A stretch of DNA of 64,000 bases from Paenibacillus hexagrammi. GTDB lineage: Bacteria > Bacillota > Bacilli > Paenibacillales > NBRC-103111. Positions within the stretch are counted from its first letter, which is position 1. Every line of letters begins with the position of its first letter. The notes under the pieces are model-generated. The model saw nothing but the letters and a program-made list of their open reading frames with translations, ran no database searches and had not been told where the DNA came from. Of the stretch, positions 55,992 through 64,000 are shown piece by piece. A program made the translations under genes and the position numbers. The stretch covers positions 4,092,001 through 4,156,000 of the forward strand of contig NZ_CP090978.1 of NCBI RefSeq assembly GCF_021513275.1, read 5' to 3'.

Positions 55992-58900
55992 TTAATTCAA
56001 AATTTTACGAGCAAGAATCGAGATATCCGTGATGTCAATCATACCGTTGTTATTCAAATCCAACGCTCTGTACGCATTCCAATCTGAATCATCCTTATTT
56101 TTACCATAAGCAGAAGCAATGATCGCAAGGTCACCAATACTTACTTTATTATCGTTATTGAAATCTCCATCGATTGCTTTAATTCTTGAGTCATTAAAGC
56201 TTTGCAGTGCCACATTCAAGTTCAGGATCGCCTCTTCAATTTCAGCCTGGCTTACTCCCTGAGTCGACGCCACCGCTTGAGCGGCATTGATTGCTGCCTG
56301 CAAGGTTGCTTTAGAGCCTGATGGATACTGGCCAGGATATGTGCCTTCAATTGCTGCATCGTGCGCACTTTGCGCTTCCGCAATCAGACGCTGCAAGCCC
56401 GATATATCAAGTTTATTAATTTGGACTGTGTGAGTTGCACCAGCCATTTCTGTCTCTTGGCCCACGCCATTAGCAACCGTTAACTGATTGACGCGAATTG
56501 ACGCGATCTGCGAATTATCCGTTGCAATAGCTTTAAACGTAAGCCTGATCAATCCATTCGCCATATCGGTATTCCCAATATTAGCCGCAATAATTCTAAT
56601 CTTGCCATCCGATTTAACTTCGCCAACCAGTTTGAAATTATTTTCCTGGAGCGAATCCATGGATACAAACGCCAGCTTATCCGAATCATAATTAATAGTC
56701 GTATCTAACGCGATAACATCTTTGCCTGAACCCGCCAAACTGAAATCAACGTCGAAGTTTTTGCCGCCCTCAACGGTCATTGGACCTGTCAGCACCGCGC
56801 TTTCTTGACCGCTGATCGTGATCAACGTGCTGCCTTTGAGACTGGAACCGATGGCTTGCGCCGTTACTCTCACGACACCGTTCTTTTTAGCAGACAGCAA
56901 TCCCGTCTCACTGATGATCGCCGCATTCGTCTCCGTACCGTCTTCTGCGGTTACCGACCATATAACGGGCTCTCCCGCCAACATTTGCAGCGTGCCGTCT
57001 TTCGTCGTGATGGAGGTCGCTCCGTCCGCTCCGGTTACCGTCAGCTTCTGCTCGCCCAATAGAGTAACCACACCCCATTGTGAAGCGTTATTATAGGACT
57101 GTCCGGTCTCGTCGTGCCACATGATAATGTCCTGACGGCCACCTGTAGCTTTCGCATCATTGATCTGTAAATCAAATCCAATGACACGATTAGCCGCAGG
57201 AACACTAGCCTTAAAGGGGATTTTAGTCTCAATATAATAGCCGCCATCCACGACTTTGGCAAAAGACTCAAAACCCGCACTGATACTGTCTGGATTAAAA
57301 CTTTTCTCATTCAGATAGTTTACACGATATTGTCCCATACCTGTGCCGTAGGTGGCTTGTTTACTGTTGGTCTCATCCACAAAGATCTCGACCGAGTCTT
57401 TCTCATACGCGTTGCTGCTGCTGTTATTCAGCACAGGGTCTTTTACACGCACCAGTACATACAGGTTATTATTGTCCCATAGCACTTTACCTAAGCCGTC
57501 CGTCGGACCGTTCGCCATTGTCAGATGCTTAAGGATCGGCAGCGTGGCGGTCGTATTCCAGAGTGGGTCGAGCTCAGAGCCGCCGAGAACGGGCGTTCCG
57601 TATACTGCGGTACTAACTCCGCTTGGTAACAATTGAAGCTCTTTAATCGCGTTACGCAGCGCGTAATAGGCATTGTCCACTCCTACCTGCTCGATCTCAC
57701 CATTTGATGCGGCAGTTTTGGCTTCATTTAACGCGCTTGCAAAAGCGTTCCATGAATTGCTTGTATAAATTGTAGCTTCTTTGCTATTGGCGGCCTCAAT
57801 CAATGCGGTCAGCAGGGTTTTGTCGACCGCTGAGACAATTGGGTTCGCAGGTCCACCACGGCCCGCTTTGACATTGTTAAAATATGTTTCTACTTTCGTA
57901 ATTTCGTCAGCTGTCAGCACCCTGTCGTAAATAAGAATTTGTGCGACTCCGCCCAGGAAGCGGTAGGGGGTTACAGCCGCCATCGTGTAACCTACGCCCA
58001 GATCCGAGCTGTTCCCTAAAAGCGCTTTGGCGTTGGTTCCAGTGCCGATGACATTGTTATTAACAAAAACGGCTCTATTGGTTCCGTTTAGCTGCGCCCG
58101 AACGCTAGCCAGACCGTCAGTGGCTGTGGTTGTCATTTGTTGCCCGCCGCCCGATACGCTGCCATCCGTGTTACCAAAGCGGATGTTAACTCTGTTTGTT
58201 CCTACACCCAGATTAATACCGCTCCAACCGCTGTTGGCCGCCCAAGTTTGGTAAGCCTCGTTCATTCCGAAATAAACAAGACCATTTTGGTCACTGGAGT
58301 TGTTGGCTGTGGTTGTTGGTCTAACCAACGCGTATATCGTCATCTGTGTACTGCCGTTATAATCTTTAAAACCCGCAGCTTTTAGGGGCCTTGACATCGC
58401 TGCGAAATCTACATAGTCGTATCCATCGTTCTTTAGCGTGGGGTTGCCGTTTGGTATTCCAAGATTATCGCCACCGCTGCCGGGGACGTTCGCAGGACTA
58501 GCTTCGCCGGAACGCTTCCCATATTTGTCCATCCAGTCACGTTGCCACTGCTATCTTTTTCCACACCCTCATCAGCCTTGAGCCATAAGTCAAGACCATC
58601 TCTAGGAATATCGACAGGCGTCATATCGCGCACCACTACACGAGCGTGCGACTGGCTAAGAACATCGCCTTCTTTCGACCGTACATAAATAATGTATGGA
58701 CCGGGCAACTTTGGCGCAGTTATTTCTATCATGTTGCCGGAGGCCATTGTTTCTTTTGTCGCTTTCAATAAAATTTCCGTCACTCGATGAGGAAATCCAT
58801 ATCTGTTTTGTGGCGTCGTCCAAATCGTACGCAAACCTGACTTTCCCGCCGGGGGCTACGGACACATCAGCCGGAAGCAGCCTATTCGCCACCGATACGG

Positions 58901-61847
58901 TAGTGGTAAAGTTGAGGGTTATTGCAGGCGTCGAAGTGCTACCTACCAAGGTCCAACTTCCTTCGGTGCTTATTTCGTACCCATTCGCCACGGGCTTGCC
59001 GTTAAGCGTAAAGGTGTAATCGTTACTCAAAGTCAGTTTAAGCGGCCGTACCGCTGAAACTTCGTAGTTTTTCCCATTTTCCACATTGGTTGCTGAACCG
59101 CTCGCGTCGACGTATACCGTATACTTGGAAGTGGCCGTTTCTCTGCCTTCACCATATTTGATATATAGTTTGTATTCTCCTGCGACAGACGGAGCGTTGA
59201 TTGACTTTACGTCTCCGGCAGCTTTTGTCATCGTATTGCCTTCGTTAAAGACAGTTGTGTTCGCAGGCGCGAGCCAAACTGTGTCTTGAGCTTTTAGCAG
59301 ACCTCTGCGGCTCAGCTTTTCACCTTTACCCATGATGACGTTGGAAGCCAACTCGAACTCGGTATCGGCAATAAGGCTCCTTGGGATCATCTTCGTGTAT
59401 TCGTTAGTAAGGCCCGAATTCAAAACGATTTCGTTGCCCTTAAGCGGCCAAATGCGGCTTGTGCTTTTGTAATTGTCATAAGTAGTCCTAGGGGCGCCAT
59501 TTTGGTTGTTATCCCCGTCTACGTAACCTTGGACCATAATCATATCGCTTTTGCGCTTCCAGTTGTTAAACTCAATAAGGCGGCTCTGCCCCACGGCATA
59601 GGAGAGCTTTGCCTGCACAACGTTGCCTATCATCTTGATGAACGTGCTGCCTTCATCGGGATGGAACCCGTTCATCCAGTTGTTGGAGTCCGTGGGTTTG
59701 TCAGTTGGATTCGGGTTAAGGAAGTTGTAGTTCATCTCAGTGAAATTCGTCCAGTTGTCAGAGTTCCAGTTACTATTCTTGTTTGTGACGGGGTCGTTTG
59801 TCAAAGGGTAGACGGTGTTAATGGTGTCCCATGTCCCTCCACCCGGCAAATTACCCGGATCACCTTGCCGGCCCAGTGAGTAAATGGCTCCGGAGTCGTT
59901 AACTACCGTACAAATTTGCTCTATCCGGTTATAGTTTATTTTGTTATTCCTGGATGTTGTAGAGATCACCGGAGACCTTGCTACGCTCGTTTCATTCGTA
60001 CCATGGTAAGGACCACCAGTCTTGTTGGTACCTTGGGCAGTAAAGCCGAACCCATCGTACTCGTCCCAGCCCCAGCCGATGCTCATGGCACCGTAAGTGG
60101 TGTCATAAATGTAGTTGTGCAGTACCTGCATATTAGTTGTGTAGAAAGAAGCCAGTGCGTTAGCGCCCGGGAATCCGTAGCAGGTCCTGTACAAAAAGTT
60201 ATTTGTAATATAAATATTTTCCGGCACGGCTTCCGTACCCGCCGTAAATTTTTCCTTATCAACGCCGGCCCAGTTCCTTATTGGCGTGCCAGAGGCCGAA
60301 GCACTGGATTCATGCGTAATCGCCACATCGTTTTCATAGATATGCTGCGGATGTCCGATTACAATGCCGGAAGCGAGCGTATCTACGATATAGTTGCCCG
60401 AGATTTCGATATCCTTGGCATCGTTTTCTACATGGATGCCATTAAATCCGGTAAGCCCGATCTCGCCATTCAGCACTTTGATGTTCCTCGCCGCGTTGAT
60501 CTGTACCGCTGCCGGCGGTATGTCATACCCTCGGTAGAAAGTCTCATGCCAGTTTATGCTGCTGGGGAAGTAAACTTTATTCACGATAGAGCCCTGAACG
60601 GACGCATAGCCACGGGAAGTGGTCGTTACAGGACCGGATCCGTCGCTAAGTGTATATGTGCCCGTCAGTTCAGTCAGTTTGTAGTCGGTATGGGCAAACT
60701 TCAGCCCGTTGAAGGTTATGTTTTTGACACGTCCATCATCCGAGCCCGCAACAGGGTTTAACCGATCTCCTACAGGGATCCCTCTGAGGTCGAGAACCGT
60801 CTCAAGCCTTGGAATGACCACGTCAGCGGTATTGATATTCTCGCCTTCAAGCGGGATGTAATAAAGCGTGCTTTCCGCTTGGTCGAAATAGAAATCTCCG
60901 CGTTTGTTGAAGAACTCGAAAGCGTTGCGGATGACTTGATTGTTGCCTGGATTGTATTGCGTATTATTACTTAAAGACTGTGAAATCGCCGCATACGGCA
61001 TCTGGAACCGGAGCATAACACCGCCGGGCTTGTTGCTGGCTGCCGGCGCCTGTTCAATCGACGCGAAGGTGACAAAAGGCCTCGCCCATCTGGCGGTGGA
61101 TCCGCCCATGCTTTCAGCTTCGATGTTTTGGGGATTTTTCGTTGCCGTTGTCAGACCCACGCTGGCATCGAATACGATACCCGCCCGGATGTTGCTGCCG
61201 TTCTGCCACGCCCAAGGGTTATTGGCAGTGGTAAAGCTAACTGTGGGGGTGCCCGTGACGGTTCTGTTGGCCGAAACGATTTGCGGACTCAGCGTCATGT
61301 TAGCTCTCTTATCGTTTACATAAATCGCGCGTAACTTATCGTTCCGGTTCAGAGTCGTTTTATACGCCTTCAAGCCGCCAGTCTGGGTGAGGCCAACAGC
61401 TTCTGTCCATACGCCTTTTCCCAACATTTCACCCGCGCTGATTACCGGCTTCGCCCCTGGCGCCGCCTCATAACGTATCGTGCTGCTTGCACTTCCGGAA
61501 TCATCCTTGTTAAATACCAAGGTCTCATCAAGCGAATAAAATCCATCCGCAATTTGAACGACGATATCCCCACCGGTCTTAGGCAGAGTCCTTACTACTG
61601 CTTTTGCCTTGGCAACTGTTTTGTACGGCTTTCCTTGCGATCCGTCACCTGTGCTATCATTGCCATTTGTAGCAACATAGATAGTTGCACTTGGCGTACT
61701 GCCAACTGCAGTTCCACTTGGCGTACTGCCAGCTGCAGTTGCATCTGCCGCACTGTCAGCTGCGAATACCGACCCTGAAAATGGCAGCATGTAAAATACC
61801 ATTATCAAAGTCAGAATCCAAATGAATGATCTTTTTCTCACTCTCAT
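55992..61847 (-). pseudogene. Giant secreted parallel beta-helix/CBM9 protein with cohesin-like, FIVAR and dockerin modules, two frameshifts
   Basis: Repaired, one protein of about 1,950 aa from ATG 61847 (AAGGAGG box). Order: signal peptide; right-handed beta-helix (about 50-800, IYVATNGNDSTGDGSQGKPY; possibly GH141- or GH120-like, tentative); Ig-like domains; a LamG/concanavalin-like domain (GLDLWLKADEGVEKDSSGNV onward); a FIVAR repeat; a CBM9-type domain (VLWDNNNLYVLVRVKDPVLN, YEKDSVEIFVDE); a Big_2-like domain; cohesin-like (VIALDTTINYDSDKLAFVSM); FIVAR (GTYPGQYPSGSKATLQAAIN); dockerin (GDFNNDNKVSIGDLAIIASA; DLNNNGMIDITDISILARKI). An extra base in the A run at 58754-58757 and a missing base near 58507 break the frame. 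All three frames are well preserved, so the gene may be intact in reality. CBM9 suggests xylan or cellulose ends as target. Confidence 0.82.
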
Positions 61848-61884
61848 AAAACCTCCTTGGATATAAGTGAACTACTATACACAT

Positions 61885-61900
61885 TACCGCCTAGGCGGTA
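61885..61900 (-). promoter_or_regulatory. Perfect 16-bp palindrome upstream of the beta-helix giant
   Basis: TACCGCCTAGGCGGTA is fully self-complementary and lies 38 bp before the start codon at 61847. It could be an operator or a leader hairpin. Confidence 0.55.
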
Positions 61901-61956
61901 TTAGTGCCGGCTTCTTCTCTGTGCAGATTCCGACTAAGTTGTTCTAACCCCAATAT

Positions 61957-61970
61957 TGGAAGCGCTGTCA
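61957..61970 (-). promoter_or_regulatory. cre-like site upstream of the beta-helix giant
   Basis: TGGAAGCGCTGTCA has the AGCGCT core and one mismatch to the cre pattern. It lies 110 bp before the start. Confidence 0.6.
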
Positions 61971-62086
61971 ATTGATACTTTTATGATACCAGTCTGTGCG
62001 GATATTCCCAGAGACTATTATTGGACCGTAAGGAAAATTCTCGGGACAATTTGAAAAGATAGAGCGCTGCGTTAGCTTGCAGATAC

Positions 62087-62120
62087 GGAGAAGGGACACC
62101 ACCTCTGGCGTCCCTTCTCC
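62087..62120 (-). repeat. 11-bp perfect inverted repeat after the MalG-type gene
   Basis: GGAGAAGGGAC and GTCCCTTCTCC, 14 bp after the stop at 62134. It has no T run on the minus strand; a terminator or mRNA-end hairpin is likely. Confidence 0.6.
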
Positions 62121-62133
62121 CACTTCACAATCG

Positions 62134-62988
62134 TCACTTCAAAATTGCACCTGCAGTCAATGCATTTTCGATCTTTTCGTTGCCTATTAAATAAACGATG
62201 ATCATAGGCAAGCTGGACAACAGCATGCTCGCGCCAATGAGCCCCCAATCCGCAACTCCCACATTGACAAAGAATCCAAGCAACCCCACCGTAAGCGGCC
62301 GCAATTGATCCTTAGAAGCAATAATAAAAGCAAGCGGAAATTCGTTCCAGATTCGAATGAATATAAGAACGCATTGCGTCACGAGCGCCGGCATTACGAT
62401 TGGAAATATGATTTTAATATACGTTTGATAGACATTCGCTCCATCGATGCATGCCGCTTCTTCCAGCTCATTAGGCAAAGAGCGGAGAAAGGCATACAGC
62501 ATCAGTACGCAGGAAGCAATGGCGAAGCCGGAATACGGTAAGATAAGACCTAAATAACTATTCTTGATATGCATCCATTTAACCAGTTGGAATAAAGGTA
62601 TAACGACTACTTCAATTGGGACAATTAAACCCATAGATACATATAACAACATCGCGGAGTTAAATCTCCATTGCATACGGCTGAGGCAATAAGCAAGCAT
62701 GCTGCCGGTTAACAACGTAATGACGATTGTACCTGTGGTATATATCACGCTGTTCTCGAAATACGTATAAAAATGGTATTTGGACAACGCTTCGCTAAAG
62801 TTCAGCCAGTCCCAGGAAGACGGTAACCCAAAAGGATTTTTGTAAGCTTCGCTTTTGGACTTCAACGACATCGTGACCATCCAATACAAAGGAAACAGAA
62901 ACGTGCATCCCATAGCTACCCAAAACGCTCGGCTTAATAATTTCAGAAAGCTCCCCTCCAGCTTAAAACTCCAGTTTATCTCTGGCAA
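62134..62988 (-). CDS. Sugar ABC permease, MalG type
   Basis: 284 aa from the first possible start, which overlaps the MalF-type gene by 26 bp. A GGAGGGG box inside the frame points instead to a rare CTG start at 62946 (LKLLSRAFW), which would fit the usual family N-terminus. Six helices and the EAA loop LEEAACIDGANVYQTYIKIIFP are visible. The family moves sugars through the membrane with a MalF-type partner. Confidence 0.85.
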   Translation of the reverse strand: MPEINWSFKLEGSFLKLLSRAFWVAMGCTFLFPLYWMVTMSLKSKSEAYKNPFGLPSSWDWLNFSEALSKYHFYTYFENSVIYTTGTIVITLLTGSMLAYCLSRMQWRFNSAMLLYVSMGLIVPIEVVVIPLFQLVKWMHIKNSYLGLILPYSGFAIASCVLMLYAFLRSLPNELEEAACIDGANVYQTYIKIIFPIVMPALVTQCVLIFIRIWNEFPLAFIIASKDQLRPLTVGLLGFFVNVGVADWGLIGASMLLSSLPMIIVYLIGNEKIENALTAGAILK

Positions 62989-63847
62989 CGAACCTTTGAA
63001 TGAAAAAGGAGATCAAAAGGCATTCCAGAATAAAAATAACGGCGATCGCAGTGCCTTTGCCAAATTCGGAAGTATCAAATGCCGTGTAATACATCTGGTA
63101 GATGACCGTTCTGGACTGATCTCCCGGCCCTCCTGCCGTCATGACTCGTACATGCGAATAAAATGCCATTGAGCCTAATGTAGACAGGATAAGCACGTAT
63201 TTAATTACATTCTGCAGCAAAGGGATCGTAATTCGTAAGCTAACTTGAATAAAATTAGCTCCATCAATCAATGCCGCTTCATAGTAACTCTTGGGTATAG
63301 TTTTGATTCCTGTATAAAACAGCATCGCGTTTAGTCCAATATATTGCCACAGGAATGTCAAACCGATGCTGGGCATTACCGTTTTCTTTTCCGTCAACCA
63401 CGAATGTGTCCAAGAACTCAACCCTAATGAGTTGAGAATCGCGTTAAATAAGCCCCAATTGGGTTCGTAGAACGCCAGCCATATCTGTGAAACAACGGTG
63501 ACCGACAAGATCGCAGGGAACATCGCCACTGTCTTGAAGAATCGACGAAACTTCGGTGTCTGAGCATCCATAAAAAGCGAAAGCATCATGGATAGGGGGA
63601 GTCCCAGTAACAATGATATGGCTACAATGAGATACGTATTTTTATGAGCGGTCCAAAAGGATGAGGATAATATCACTTCTTTGTAATTATTTAAACCAAC
63701 AAAACCCAAATTTCTAAAACCGTCATGCTTATGCAAGCTCATCCAGATCTCCGGCAGCAAAGGGTATACGCAGAATAAGGTAAACAGTAGTAATGCCGGG
63801 AAAGCAAACACAAATATAGACACTTTGGTGCTAAAGTACTTGTTCAT
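62963..63847 (-). CDS. Sugar ABC permease, MalF type
   Basis: About 294 aa from ATG 63847 with GGAGAG close upstream. Six helices and the EAA loop YYEAALIDGANFIQVSLRITIPLL are visible. It is the second gene of an SBP-MalF-MalG importer that precedes the beta-helix giant on the same strand. Confidence 0.87.
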   Translation of the reverse strand: MNKYFSTKVSIFVFAFPALLLFTLFCVYPLLPEIWMSLHKHDGFRNLGFVGLNNYKEVILSSSFWTAHKNTYLIVAISLLLGLPLSMMLSLFMDAQTPKFRRFFKTVAMFPAILSVTVVSQIWLAFYEPNWGLFNAILNSLGLSSWTHSWLTEKKTVMPSIGLTFLWQYIGLNAMLFYTGIKTIPKSYYEAALIDGANFIQVSLRITIPLLQNVIKYVLILSTLGSMAFYSHVRVMTAGGPGDQSRTVIYQMYYTAFDTSEFGKGTAIAVIFILECLLISFFIQRFVARDKLEF

Positions 63848-63873
63848 CGCTCTCTCCACCATTTAATTTGTGT

Positions 63874-63908
63874 CTAAACCCCCTAGGATTTCTCCAGAGG
63901 GGATTTAG
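63874..63908 (-). repeat. Inverted repeat between SBP and MalF-type genes
   Basis: CTAAACCCCCT and AGGGGATTTAG pair with one G-U. It is in the same position (after an SBP gene) as the hairpin at 27125-27163. Confidence 0.6.
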
Positions 63909-63922
63909 CTGTTAAATTATTT

Positions 63923-64000
63923 TCACTTGGCAAACCACGTATTTTGGCTCCAAATCTTGTTCATTGCTGCATTAAAATCATTGGCTCCGTACTCGCCCGT
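63923..64000 (-). CDS. Sugar-binding protein, last 25 codons (5' part outside window)
   Basis: The frame reads TGEYGANDFNAAMNKIWSQN, then TWFAK and a stop at 63923. Position before a MalF/MalG pair makes a MalE-type binding protein likely; too little is present to say more. Confidence 0.6.
   Translation of the reverse strand, partial: TGEYGANDFNAAMNKIWSQNTWFAK

Noticed and set aside
1-64000. CRISPR arrays, rRNA or tRNA genes, insertion-sequence transposases, prophage genes
   Set aside because: I saw no regularly spaced repeats, no tRNA-like cloverleaf ends, and no transposase, integrase or phage motifs. The repeats present are gene-internal modules or terminator-like elements.

Overview
The window looks like a chromosomal stretch from a Paenibacillus-type bacterium (spore-forming, low-to-mid GC Gram-positive). 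Pointers are strong AAGGAGG ribosome-binding sites, frequent GTG/TTG starts, lipobox-bearing solute-binding proteins with LplB/YtcP-type permeases, an SLH-anchored surface protein, CcpA-type cre sites, sporulation sigma-K relics, and EcsAB- and YmaF-like genes. Nearly every gene lies on the minus strand. The content is dominated by extracellular plant-polysaccharide degradation and oligosaccharide uptake.

Region by region. (1) 1-11.9 kb: a minus-strand run that starts at a good promoter and cre site near 11.85 kb. It holds a first SBP/LplB/YtcP transporter, a terminator, a TauE-like exporter, an esterase, a ThuA-domain protein, two SDR proteins (one lacking its catalytic residues), a second LplB/YtcP/SBP set and an AraC regulator cut by the window edge. 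(2) 12-28.5 kb: a mannan locus. An SBP/MalF/MalG transporter and a GH2 beta-mannosidase are followed by a very large multidomain GH5 enzyme, an SLH surface protein and two secreted GH26 beta-mannanases with CBM32-type domains. Its main transcription units have recognisable promoters with cre-like sites just downstream. (3) 28.6-35.6 kb: small genes (a possible structured RNA, a lipoprotein, DUF2975, GIY-YIG, HEAT, EcsAB-like, YmaF-like), a decayed sigK fragment and a duplicated 71-bp inverted-repeat element. (4) 35.7-61.8 kb: four giant secreted proteins (tandem GH9; GH10 xylanase; GH3; parallel beta-helix with CBM9). All end in the same cohesin-like / FIVAR / type I dockerin cassette. Between them, at 53-54.7 kb, lies a scrapyard: a dockerin remnant, a XylH fragment and two sigK relics, followed by an AraC regulator. 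(5) 61.9-64 kb: MalG/MalF permeases and the C-terminus of their binding protein.

How it fits together (inference): secreted enzymes cut mannan, xylan and cellulosic polymers outside the cell. Some may be held at the surface by the SLH protein, or joined to each other by the cohesin and dockerin modules they all carry. ABC transporters import the oligomers, and GH2 and other intracellular enzymes finish the job. CcpA/cre and AraC regulators probably control expression.

The most unusual points are the cohesin-plus-dockerin cassette on four neighbouring giants without a separate scaffoldin in view, a tandem GH9 protein whose second copy has lost the catalytic motif, a shared palindrome upstream of three giants, and sigK relics broken at the position where skin elements recombine. 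At least nine single-base frameshifts interrupt otherwise well-preserved genes, so sequence quality should be checked before calling those genes dead.
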